Assembly: GCA_937934355.1 (NCBI GenBank)
Contig: CALGZY010000064.1
Coordinates: forward strand, 1-6,513
Direction of reading: 5' to 3'
DNA length: 6,513 nucleotides
From: an uncultured Collinsella sp.
Lineage (GTDB): Bacteria; Actinomycetota; Coriobacteriia; Coriobacteriales; Coriobacteriaceae
Positions 1 to 6,513 of the stretch are shown here, piece after piece. The notes beneath the pieces are model-generated. The model was not told the origin of the DNA, did not search any database, and worked only from the letters and a program-made list of their open reading frames with translations. The translations under genes were made by a program, and so were the position numbers. Numbering within the stretch: the stretch's first letter is position 1; the number at the start of each line of letters is the position of its first letter.

Positions 1-31
1 TACGAAACCGTTCTGTAACAAAAGGAGTCCC

Positions 32-934
32 ATGGATCGCAAAAAAGCAATCGCGCTCTCATTTTCCGTTCCCGTCGCATGGGGCTTTTCGTACCCCCTC
101 ATGAAGATCGGCATGGACAGCATGAACGCCACGAGCATCGTTGCGCTGCGCTGCATCATCGCCTTTGTGGCCTGCCTTTTGCTCTTCCACAAGCGCGCTT
201 TCCGCATCAACCGCGACCTTATGGTCCGTGCCGCCATCATCGGCGCCATTATGGCAACCGAGCTCACCTGCATGTGCTTGGGCTCTAGCCTCACTTCTGC
301 CTCCACTGCCGGCTTTTTGCAGAGCCTGACGGTCGTGATCGTGCCGTTTGCCAACGCCGCCCTGCTGCGCCGCGCCCCCGAACGCAAAGTGCTCGTCGGC
401 ACCGCCATCGTCACCTGCGGTATGTTGCTGCTCTCGGGCGCCGACTTCACCAGCCTGAACCCAGGCGCGCTCATCATGCTGCTCTCCGCCTTTGTCTATG
501 CCGGCCATATCATTGTGGCGAAGCGCTTTGTCGAAGATATCGACCCGCTGGCTCTGGGCGTTTGGCAGCTGGGCTTCGGCGGCTTGTTCTCGGGTATCGC
601 CGCATGCGTCTTTGGCGGTTTCACACTTCCCAGTACGCCCAGCGAGATCGTGGTCGTCGTCGCGCTCGCACTCATCTGCTCTGCCTACGGCTTTATCACC
701 CAGACGCTCGTGCAGCCCCACGTGCCCGCCGAGACCACCGGCTTCGCCTTCTCGCTTGAGCCGGTCTGCTCCGCTGTCTTTTCGTTCTTCCTAGTCGGCG
801 AGGTCCTGAGCCCCATCGCCTTCTTTGGCGCCGCCCTCATCCTCACCGGCGTCATGGTGGCAACCGTCGAGCTTCCACGCCTTCGCGCACATGGACAGGC
901 TCGCATGGCAGGAGCGCCCGAGCACGTCTCGTAG
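32..934 (+). CDS. EamA/DMT-superfamily transporter, ten membrane helices
   Basis: Predicted inner-membrane carrier of the drug/metabolite transporter superfamily (EamA, RhaT/YdcZ-like), 300 aa, the usual family length. About ten hydrophobic segments can be seen (near residues 6-25, 33-52, 65-85, 91-112, 118-136, 144-163, 173-195, 204-225, 233-254 and 261-279), arranged as two EamA repeats of five helices. The N-terminal repeat has the typical helix-1 pattern (PVAWGFSYPLMKIG, 14-27). The C-terminal repeat carries the conserved LEP (242-244) followed by GE (257-258), which is characteristic of EamA proteins. The C-terminal tail (280-300) is hydrophilic and basic. An AAAGGAG ribosome binding site at 21-27 supports this ATG. 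Members export or import amino acids, nucleosides or other small metabolites; the substrate cannot be read from sequence. The promoter lies left of the window. The ung gene follows on the same strand after 88 bp. Confidence 0.88.
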   Translation: MDRKKAIALSFSVPVAWGFSYPLMKIGMDSMNATSIVALRCIIAFVACLLLFHKRAFRINRDLMVRAAIIGAIMATELTCMCLGSSLTSASTAGFLQSLTVVIVPFANAALLRRAPERKVLVGTAIVTCGMLLLSGADFTSLNPGALIMLLSAFVYAGHIIVAKRFVEDIDPLALGVWQLGFGGLFSGIAACVFGGFTLPSTPSEIVVVVALALICSAYGFITQTLVQPHVPAETTGFAFSLEPVCSAVFSFFLVGEVLSPIAFFGAALILTGVMVATVELPRLRAHGQARMAGAPEHVS

Positions 935-960
935 ACCCCACTCTTCATACAGCCGTGGCA

Positions 961-983
961 TAAAGGCAACCGGTGCGCCTTTA
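961..983 (+). other. 7-bp perfect hairpin between the transporter gene and ung
   Basis: TAAAGGC (961-967) and GCCTTTA (977-983) form a perfect 7-bp stem with a 9-nt loop. No T tract follows (ACAATAG), so it is not a convincing intrinsic terminator. The right arm runs into the putative ung -10 box. The same arm, with one more base (CCTTTAC, 978-984), is also perfectly complementary to GTAAAGG (1010-1016), which contains the start of the ung ribosome binding site. In a read-through transcript the two pairings would be mutually exclusive. Any function is inference. Confidence 0.4.
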
Positions 984-987
984 CAAT
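982..987 (+). promoter_or_regulatory. Candidate -10 box for ung
   Basis: TACAAT at 982-987 matches the sigma-70-type -10 consensus at five of six bases. It would place a transcription start near 994, about 29 nt before the ung start codon. No good -35 hexamer lies at 16-18 bp (CATAAA at the 17-bp spacing); GTGGCA (955-960) resembles TTGACA but sits 21 bp away. The same TACAAT hexamer occurs at a similar place before prfC. ung might also be read from the upstream gene. Confidence 0.35.
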
Positions 988-1022
988 AGATACCGACAGA
1001 GCATCTGACGTAAAGGAGCCCC

Positions 1023-1748
1023 ATGGACGCCGCGACCCGCGACCGCAACATAGCAACTTGGTTGGGCGATGCGCCACAGCCGGTACGTGACACTACGAAC
1101 CAGCTGCTCGAACGCATCGCCCTTTTACGTGCCGAGCAGACCATCTACCCGGCACAGGACGACATCCTCAATGCCCTCGCCTACACGCCGGCCGACCAGG
1201 TCAAAGTTGTCATCTTGGGTCAAGACCCCTATCACGGACCCAACCAGGCCATGGGGCTGTCGTTCTCGGTCCCCGCGACGCAAACCAAGTTGCCGCCGAG
1301 CCTGCGCAACATCTATAAGGAACTCAAAGCCGATCTGGGCTGCCCCATTCCCGCCACGGGAGACCTAACCCCATGGGCACAGCAGGGCGTCCTGCTCCTC
1401 AACACTACGCTCACCGTGCGCGAGCATGCCGCGAACTCGCACGCCAAGCTAGGCTGGAGCACGCTCACCGACTACATTATCGAACGCTGCTGCCAGCTGC
1501 CCCAACCGGTAGTCTTTTTGGCATGGGGCCGCTTTGCCCAGCAGATGGTCGAAGGCAAGCTCGCCGCGATCGGTGCGGGCAAGGCAACCGGCAAGTTCTG
1601 CCTGGCATCCACGCACCCCTCGCCGCTTTCGGCCAACCGTGCCACGGCAGAACTCCATGCCTTTATGGGGTCGCGCCCCTTCTCTGCTGCCAATCGGCTA
1701 CTCGAACAGCACGGCTCGACCCCCGTCAACTGGACTTGCCTCGGCTAA
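1023..1748 (+). CDS. ung: Uracil-DNA glycosylase, family 1 (Ung)
   Basis: Family 1 uracil-DNA glycosylase, 241 aa (E. coli Ung is 229). It cuts the N-glycosidic bond of uracil in DNA, removing deaminated cytosine and misincorporated dUMP, and so starts base-excision repair in the cytoplasm. The water-activating motif GQDPYHG is at 66-72, with catalytic Asp68. The uracil-stacking Phe is F81 in GLSFSV, and the uracil-recognising Asn is N127 in LLLN. The leucine-loop motif HPSPLS is at 198-203, with the catalytic His at 198. All key residues are present, so the enzyme should be active. The ATG has an AAAGGAG ribosome binding site at 1012-1018, 4 nt upstream. The gene follows the transporter gene on the same strand with a weak promoter of its own, and faces the short-chain dehydrogenase gene across a shared terminator. 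Confidence 0.98.
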   Translation: MDAATRDRNIATWLGDAPQPVRDTTNQLLERIALLRAEQTIYPAQDDILNALAYTPADQVKVVILGQDPYHGPNQAMGLSFSVPATQTKLPPSLRNIYKELKADLGCPIPATGDLTPWAQQGVLLLNTTLTVREHAANSHAKLGWSTLTDYIIERCCQLPQPVVFLAWGRFAQQMVEGKLAAIGAGKATGKFCLASTHPSPLSANRATAELHAFMGSRPFSAANRLLEQHGSTPVNWTCLG

Positions 1749-1761
1749 AAACCGATACATC

Positions 1762-1798
1762 AAAAATAGCGCCCGACGGCTTCCCATCGGGCGCTTTT
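1762..1798. terminator. Bidirectional intrinsic terminator between ung and the dehydrogenase gene
   Basis: An 11-bp stem (1769-1779 with 1784-1794, one C/A mismatch) encloses a CTTC tetraloop. On the plus strand TTTT follows at 1795-1798, which would end ung transcripts. On the minus strand the run of A at 1762-1766 becomes a U tract two bases past the stem, which would end the operon arriving from the right. The minus-strand dehydrogenase stop codon is only 5 nt from the stem, so one structure serves both convergent units. Confidence 0.85.
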
Positions 1799-1799
1799 C

Positions 1800-2480
1800 C
1801 TATTCGGGCCAAATAAATTGTGTGCGGCCGGCCTCGCCGCCATCGATCAGCAGGCTCTGCCCGGTCATAAACCGGTTGGTCACGCCCACAAAGTAGATCC
1901 ACTCGGCAATCTCTTGGGCAGTGGCCCAGCGCCTAAGCGGCGTGAGCTCCATAATCTGGTTCCACAGATGTTCGTCTTCCATCACGCAACGGTTGAGCGG
2001 CGTGATAACGCCACCCGGGTCCACACTGTTGGCGATGGCCTGCGGCGCCAGACGGTTTGCAAGGTTCTTGGTGTAGGCGATAACGCCGCCCTTGCTGGCG
2101 GCATAGGCGGGAAACTCCGATCCCGTATGCCCACTCGCCGACCCCACATTGACCACGGATTTGATAGCCGGCGCCGGCTTGGCGGCAAGCCCCTCCCCCA
2201 CAAAGGCATAGCGCTCGGTCACGTTGATGGTGCCACACAGGTTGGCGGCGATGTCGTCGGCCGAATCCTGCGTACCGGCAACGTTCACGATCACCTGGGG
2301 TTCAAGGTCACCTGGAAACGAGTCAGGCTCGCGGACATCAACAATCAGATGGCGGTAGCGCTCGTGTTTGATCGCCGCCGGCAAAAGATCAAAGCCCACG
2401 ACCTCGTGGCCCTCGTCCAAAAAGCGCTGCACGCACGCGGCTCCGATACCGCCCGAAGCGCCCGTGATCAAAACCCGCAT
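1800..2480 (-). CDS. Short-chain dehydrogenase/reductase, probably NAD(H)-dependent
   Basis: Classical-type SDR oxidoreductase of 226 aa, shorter than the usual 245-260. The Rossmann cofactor motif TGASGGIG is at 6-13. The second beta strand ends in an acidic residue (VVGFD, D31), which in this family favours NAD(H) over NADP(H). NVAG (66-69) corresponds to the NNAG motif. The catalytic tetrad can be placed as N80, S114 (VGSASG), Y126 and K130 (YAASK). DPGGVITPL (154-162) matches the PG motif after beta-6, and the IDGG near the end (212-215) is typical. The shortening lies mainly between NVAG and the catalytic Ser. The substrate (keto/hydroxy group of a sugar, lipid or steroid) cannot be told; it lacks the sequence I remember for the Collinsella 7-beta-hydroxysteroid dehydrogenase. 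It is the second gene of an operon, 9 nt after the VUT-family gene, with ribosome binding site AAGGAG at 2486-2491. Confidence 0.9.
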   Translation of the reverse strand: MRVLITGASGGIGAACVQRFLDEGHEVVGFDLLPAAIKHERYRHLIVDVREPDSFPGDLEPQVIVNVAGTQDSADDIAANLCGTINVTERYAFVGEGLAAKPAPAIKSVVNVGSASGHTGSEFPAYAASKGGVIAYTKNLANRLAPQAIANSVDPGGVITPLNRCVMEDEHLWNQIMELTPLRRWATAQEIAEWIYFVGVTNRFMTGQSLLIDGGEAGRTQFIWPE

Positions 2481-2485
2481 ACTTG

Positions 2486-2492
2486 CTCCTTA
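2486..2492 (-). promoter_or_regulatory. Ribosome binding site of the dehydrogenase gene overlapping the upstream stop codon
   Basis: On the minus strand the TAA stop of the VUT-family gene (2490-2492) shares bases with the AAGGAG Shine-Dalgarno sequence (2486-2491), 5 nt before the dehydrogenase ATG. Ribosomes ending on the first gene are placed directly on the second start, which suggests translational coupling and a fixed ratio of the two proteins. Confidence 0.75.
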
Positions 2493-3212
2493 GGCGGTTG
2501 CGTGGCGCTCGAGGTACTCGGAACCCACATTCTCGCGCTCCCAGCCGCGCACGACCTTGTAGCCCACGGGGCTCAGGAAGACCTCGCACAGCAGCTCGGC
2601 AACAGCGCCGGTCAGCGAGCACATAAGAACCTGCACCCAGGTCCAGCCAAAGAACGTGTGACTCACCACAATGGCAAAGACCAGGTTGTCGATAAACTGG
2701 CCAACGCCCGTGGACACATAGGAGCGGAAGGCAAAGCTCGCAAAGTTATTCTTTTTGAGCATACGGCCAAGCGACTGGTTGAGCGTGGAGTTAACCACGG
2801 CAGAAACGAGCATTGCCAGCGAAGAGCCCAGCACCACGTACCAGGTGCCGCCGATGGTGGCGTTAAGGGCAGTGTTGACCTCGATCATGCCCGTGTCGTA
2901 GTAGGCGCCCCACATGCCGGGCGTGAGCGAGCATGCCCAAAAGCACAGGCTCACGGCCAGGTTGACCAGCAGCGCGAGGATAGAGATTTTGATGGATGCC
3001 TTGGCGCCAAAGCGCTTGCAGATCATGTCCTGGCACAAAAACGAGACCCAGCTCACCACAAAGCCGCAATCGAGTGCCAGATACGGCAGGCTGATAAGCT
3101 CTTTGTTGGCCAGCAGGTTCATCATGATGACGCTCACGAAAAACAGCGAAACCGTTGCCGCGGGAATGCTCCGCAACAGGACCTTGTAGTCCTCCATGAC
3201 CTTCTTGATCAT
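2490..3212 (-). CDS. VUT/YhhQ-family membrane protein, putative queuosine precursor transporter
   Basis: Integral membrane protein of 240 aa with about six hydrophobic segments (roughly 18-36, 45-62, 74-97, 121-145, 166-188 and 192-214). I assign it to the VUT family (COG1738, YhhQ) from its pattern: the early MNLLANK, a charged turn after helix 2 (QDMICKRFGAKAS, 61-73), LNQSLGR (144-150), and a conserved polar stretch entering helix 5 (GQFIDNLVF, 171-179). E. coli YhhQ (221 aa) imports the queuosine precursors preQ0 and preQ1; uptake of a 7-deazaguanine or queuine is therefore the likely role, though members outside Proteobacteria are less well tested. AAAGGAG at 3219-3225, 6 nt before the ATG, supports this start. 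Its own promoter and a structured leader lie upstream. The neighbouring dehydrogenase has no known link to queuosine. I see no queuosine synthesis gene in the window. Confidence 0.75.
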   Translation of the reverse strand: MIKKVMEDYKVLLRSIPAATVSLFFVSVIMMNLLANKELISLPYLALDCGFVVSWVSFLCQDMICKRFGAKASIKISILALLVNLAVSLCFWACSLTPGMWGAYYDTGMIEVNTALNATIGGTWYVVLGSSLAMLVSAVVNSTLNQSLGRMLKKNNFASFAFRSYVSTGVGQFIDNLVFAIVVSHTFFGWTWVQVLMCSLTGAVAELLCEVFLSPVGYKVVRGWERENVGSEYLERHATA

Positions 3213-3218
3213 TATGTA

Positions 3219-3296
3219 CTCCTTTGGTTTTAGGTTTAACGAGCAGGATATCGGACCCGAACTGCTCGGACGCCCCGGTCTTGAGACGACGGTGGG
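3219..3296 (-). promoter_or_regulatory. Structured 5' leader of the VUT-family gene, possible cis-regulatory RNA
   Basis: From the predicted start site (near 3290) to the start codon there are about 80 nt. CGAGCAG and CTGCTCG (3262-3268 with 3240-3246) can form a 7-bp stem with a 15-nt loop. A competing stem, CCGA with TCGG (3266-3269 with 3257-3260), uses part of the same bases, so the two cannot coexist. An A/C-rich single-stranded tail (3226-3239) then leads into the ribosome binding site. The general plan, with a short stem, an A-rich tail and an adjacent Shine-Dalgarno, recalls preQ1 riboswitches, which often precede queuosine transporter genes. I cannot match the conserved core bases of preQ1 class I or II, so no class is assigned. 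Confidence 0.3.
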
Positions 3297-3297
3297 T

Positions 3298-3326
3298 ATG
3301 ATAGCCGCTCACACGGCATCAGGCAA
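3298..3326 (-). promoter_or_regulatory. Sigma-70-type promoter of the VUT-family/dehydrogenase operon
   Basis: On the minus strand TTGCCT (3321-3326) and TATCAT (3298-3303) are spaced by exactly 17 bp. They match the -35 consensus at four of six bases and the -10 at five of six. The predicted start is near 3290. The -35 box sits 3 bases beyond the prfC terminator hairpin, consistent with a new transcription unit starting where the previous one ends. Confidence 0.65.
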
Positions 3327-3329
3327 GCA

Positions 3330-3365
3330 ATCGGCGCGGCAGCCCCGCAGGGCCACCGCGCCGAT
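3330..3365 (-). terminator. GC-rich hairpin after prfC, probable terminator
   Basis: A perfect 10-bp stem (3330-3339 with 3356-3365) continues inward through two pairs that are G-U on the minus-strand RNA only, then a 4-bp GCCC/GGGC helix with a 4-nt loop. This gives a 16-bp uninterrupted hairpin starting 3 nt after the prfC stop. The wobble pairs show it is built for the minus-strand transcript. Only a poor U tract follows (TGCTTGCC), so it may be an L-shaped or U-less terminator, or an mRNA-end stabiliser. Confidence 0.6.
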
Positions 3366-3368
3366 GCG

Positions 3369-4982
<1,614 letters not shown>

Positions 4983-5029
4983 GCGGATCCTTTCTTGCAT
5001 TGAGTGCATTACGTCGTTGTAACCGCACT

Positions 5030-5035
5030 ATTGTA
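5030..5035 (-). promoter_or_regulatory. Candidate -10 box for prfC
   Basis: On the minus strand TACAAT (5030-5035) matches the -10 consensus at five of six bases and would start transcription about 40 nt before the prfC ATG. No recognisable -35 hexamer sits 16-18 bp upstream, so the assignment is tentative. It is the same hexamer as the candidate before ung. Confidence 0.35.
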
Positions 5036-5119
5036 GCCGCGAAATCCCGCTCTAGGGCGCCTATCAGGACAAATTCATCAGTTGTGGCCTGGGTAGCCGG
5101 CCCAATCAGCATTTGCCTC

Positions 5120-5149
5120 TTGCGTAACTGTGTATAGTGTATATATACT
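5120..5149 (+). promoter_or_regulatory. Promoter of the GntR-ABC operon
   Basis: TTGCGT (5120-5125) and TATACT (5144-5149) are separated by 18 bp. They match the consensus at four and five of six bases respectively. The predicted start near 5156 gives a leader of about 40 nt before the GTG start. The -10 box overlaps the repeat cluster proposed as the operator, as expected for a repressor-controlled promoter. Confidence 0.6.
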
Positions 5150-5175
5150 GTGCTTACCGGTTATATACACGTGTA
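5130..5175. promoter_or_regulatory. Cluster of GTGTA half-sites, candidate operator of the GntR regulator
   Basis: Within 46 bp there is a tandem repeat of GTGTATA (5130-5136 and 5137-5143) and a perfect 9-bp inverted repeat, GTGTATATA (5137-5145) with TATATACAC (5162-5170), spaced by 16 bp. There are also two perfect 10-bp palindromes, GTATATATAC (5139-5148) and TACACGTGTA (5166-5175). GT...AC symmetry is typical of GntR operators, and YtrA-type regulators are known to bind inverted repeats with GTGTA-like half-sites. The cluster covers the -10 box and the predicted transcription start, which suits autorepression. Confidence 0.6.
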
Positions 5176-5197
5176 GCCCAACAGCTAAGGAGCCGCT

Positions 5198-5578
5198 GTG
5201 GACATCATCCTATCCAATTCGAGCGACAAGCCCATCTACGAGCAAATAGCCTCGCAGGTCAAAGCTCAGATCCTTTCGGGCGCACTCACTGCGGGAGCCA
5301 AACTCCCCAGCATCCGTGCGCTCGCGAGCGACCTGGGCGTGAGCGTCATCACCACCAAGCGCGCCTACGCCGACCTGGAGCAGCTCGGGTTTATCTGCAC
5401 CGTGCAGGGCAAGGGCTGCTTTGTCGCCGAGGGCAACCAGGAGCTCTTGCGTGAAAACCAGCTCTGCCATATCGAAGAGCTGCTTGCGAAAGCGGCAAGC
5501 CAAGCCGAAACCCTGGGCGTCACGCGCGACAAGCTGCACGAGATGCTCGACCTGGTAGCCCCCGAAACCATGCAGTAG
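5198..5578 (+). CDS. GntR-family transcriptional regulator, YtrA subfamily
   Basis: DNA-binding repressor of 126 aa. Residues 10-77 form a GntR winged helix-turn-helix: KPIYEQIASQVKAQI (11-25), then LPSIRALASDLGVSVITTKRAYADLEQ with the recognition helix at about 48-60, then the wing GKGCFVAE (71-78). The remaining 48 residues are helical and lack any ligand-binding domain, which is the mark of the short YtrA subfamily. Such proteins normally repress an operon holding themselves and an ABC exporter, and in Bacilli respond to cell-envelope antibiotics. The start codon is GTG, with AAGGAG at 5187-5192, 5 nt upstream, and the protein begins with the family-typical MDIIL. The ABC ATPase gene follows after 23 nt, and the candidate operator lies just upstream. 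The inducing signal is unknown. Confidence 0.94.
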   Translation: MDIILSNSSDKPIYEQIASQVKAQILSGALTAGAKLPSIRALASDLGVSVITTKRAYADLEQLGFICTVQGKGCFVAEGNQELLRENQLCHIEELLAKAASQAETLGVTRDKLHEMLDLVAPETMQ

Positions 5579-5601
5579 CCATCTGCAAGAAAGGCTATAC
5601 C

Positions 5602-6483
5602 ATGCAAAACTTGCTAGAACTCAAAGGCATCTCACGCACTGTAAGCGACCGCTTTTCGCTGCGCGACGTCACGCTTGCCGTGGAGCCTGGCCAGATCGTC
5701 GGCTTTGTTGGTGCCAACGGTGCCGGCAAAACAACGACGATTCGAGCTGCTCTCGGGCTTATAAAGCTCGATGCAGGCGAAGTGCACCTGTTTGGGCAGC
5801 GCTGTGGCGCCGACGCGCCCGATGAGACGCAACGCCATCTACGCTCCCGCGTCGGTCTTGTCCTGGACACGTGCCCCTTCCCCTCCACGCTCAAGGTGGG
5901 CCAGATCGAGTCGCTCGTAGGCCCGGCGTACCCCACGTGGGACTGCGAAACGTTCGCCGGATTCATCAACCGATTTGGCCTCGATCCCAAGGCAAAGGTC
6001 AAGGACCTCTCCCGCGGCATGGGCATGAAGCTGCAGCTTGCCTGCGCGTTCAGCCACCAGGCCAAGCTGCTCGTTTTGGACGAAGCCACTGCGGGCCTCG
6101 ATCCCATGGCACGCGAGGAACTGCTTGATGAGCTGCTTGCCTTTGTCGCCGACGGCCAGCACAGCGTGTTGCTCTCGAGCCACATTACGTCCGATCTCGA
6201 TCGCACCGCTGATCGCGTCATCTGCATCGATAACGGCTCGATTGTGTTTGACCTGCCGCGCGAGGACATTACCGACCGAGCCGGCATCGCCCACTGCACC
6301 CAAGCACAGGCCGCCGAGCTTATGGCTTGCGTCGAAGGCGCCCGTGCCGCCCACCACGCCTATAGCGTGGACGTGCTCGTGCCCAACCGTCGCGAAACGC
6401 TCGAGGCCTTCCCCGAGATTCCCTGCGATCGGGCAACCATTGATGACTACCTGCGCCTCACGCTGAAAGGGGCTTCGAAATGA
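5602..6483 (+). CDS. ABC transporter ATP-binding protein, YtrB type
   Basis: Cytoplasmic ATPase subunit of an ABC exporter, 293 aa. Walker A is GANGAGKTT (37-45), the signature is LSRGMGMKLQ (136-145), Walker B is LLVLDE (156-161), the D-loop is AGLD (164-167) and the switch histidine is H194 (SSHI). All catalytic residues are intact. The Q-loop region reads VGLVLDTCPFPSTL (84-97) and is followed by AYPTWD (109-114), both typical of YtrB-like ATPases from GntR-controlled operons; a canonical Q-loop glutamine is not evident. An extension of about 75 residues after the nucleotide-binding domain (from about 218) is normal for the subfamily. AAGAAAGG at 5587-5594, 7 nt before the ATG, supports the start. 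The stop overlaps the next start (ATGA), so it is translationally coupled to the probable permease. The substrate is unknown; peptide or antibiotic export is the usual suggestion. Confidence 0.95.
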   Translation: MQNLLELKGISRTVSDRFSLRDVTLAVEPGQIVGFVGANGAGKTTTIRAALGLIKLDAGEVHLFGQRCGADAPDETQRHLRSRVGLVLDTCPFPSTLKVGQIESLVGPAYPTWDCETFAGFINRFGLDPKAKVKDLSRGMGMKLQLACAFSHQAKLLVLDEATAGLDPMAREELLDELLAFVADGQHSVLLSSHITSDLDRTADRVICIDNGSIVFDLPREDITDRAGIAHCTQAQAAELMACVEGARAAHHAYSVDVLVPNRRETLEAFPEIPCDRATIDDYLRLTLKGASK

Positions 6484-6513
6484 AACGCGCCTTTATGTCC
6501 GAGCTCGCCATCG
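6480..6513 (+). CDS. Start of the next operon gene, probably the ABC-2 permease (cut by window edge)
   Basis: Only eleven codons are visible, reading MKRAFMSELAI. The ATG overlaps the TGA of the ATPase gene as ATGA, and GAAAGGGG (6465-6472) lies 7 nt upstream as a ribosome binding site. A short basic N-terminus after a YtrB-type ATPase is what an ABC-2 membrane subunit usually shows, but the product is inferred from position alone. Confidence 0.6.
   Translation, partial: MKRAFMSELAI

Noticed and set aside
59..721. Minus-strand open frame of 220 codons opposite the EamA transporter
   Set aside because: It is antisense to a clear ten-helix membrane protein. Its composition (H, G, D, A, E, Q) is the usual complement of hydrophobic codons, with no start signals.
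1800..2480. A bile-acid hydroxysteroid dehydrogenase, known from Collinsella
   Set aside because: It shares only the general SDR motifs. It is much shorter than, and does not resemble, the Collinsella 7-beta enzyme as I remember it, so no substrate is assigned.
1818..3233. Open frame of 471 codons on the plus strand, antisense to the dehydrogenase and VUT-family genes
   Set aside because: It spans two well-supported genes and their junction. Its translation is rich in His, Arg, Gly and Ala with no recognisable domain, which is typical of the antisense frame of GC-rich genes. It has no ribosome binding site or promoter of its own that I can support.
3213..3296. A standard preQ1 class I or class II riboswitch
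   Set aside because: The context is suggestive, but the conserved core bases I know for either class are not visible, so only a generic structured leader is reported.
5036..5112. Small inverted repeats such as GGCC...GGCC in the prfC/GntR intergenic region
   Set aside because: The arms are 3-4 bp, expected by chance in GC-rich DNA, and do not line up with a promoter or start site.
5137..5454. Plus-strand frame of 105 codons overlapping the GntR gene in another frame
   Set aside because: It begins inside the operator/promoter repeats upstream of the predicted transcription start, and the overlapping GntR frame has the winged-helix motifs and a proper ribosome binding site.

Overview
The window looks like a chromosomal segment of a GC-rich Gram-positive bacterium. 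The Coriobacteriia, and Collinsella in particular, are my best guess. That guess rests on high GC, consistent AAAGGAG-type ribosome binding sites 4-7 nt before the start codons, TACAAT/TATACT-like -10 boxes, and the mix of genes. It is a judgement from memory of such genomes, not a database result. There are eight genes, one of them cut by the right edge. All complete genes appear intact, and nothing looks like a phage, insertion sequence, CRISPR array or RNA gene. No gene-free stretch exceeds about 220 bases.

Left part (1-1800, plus strand): a ten-helix EamA/DMT-family exporter is followed after 88 bp by ung (uracil-DNA glycosylase, base-excision repair). A strong hairpin with a U tract on both strands then closes ung and also the gene coming from the opposite side.

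Middle part (1800-4982, minus strand, transcribed right to left): prfC (peptide chain release factor 3, a GTPase that recycles RF1/RF2) comes first and ends in a long GC-rich hairpin. A new promoter just beyond that hairpin then drives a two-gene operon: a VUT/YhhQ-family membrane protein (putative queuosine-precursor transporter) and an NAD-type short-chain dehydrogenase. These two look translationally coupled, because the stop codon of the first lies inside the ribosome binding site of the second. An 80-90 nt leader with alternative hairpins precedes the transporter gene and is the best candidate for an unassigned cis-regulatory RNA.

Right part (5100-6513, plus strand): a YtrA-type GntR repressor of 126 aa without an effector domain, an ABC ATPase of the YtrB type, and the first codons of the next gene (probably the ABC-2 permease) form a tight operon. 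Its promoter overlaps a cluster of GTGTA half-sites, including a perfect 9-bp inverted repeat, which is a good candidate for the autoregulatory operator. prfC and this operon diverge from a shared 215-bp intergenic region.

I do not see an undescribed multi-gene system here. The most interesting leads are the transporter leader RNA, the transporter/dehydrogenase pairing and the GntR operator cluster.
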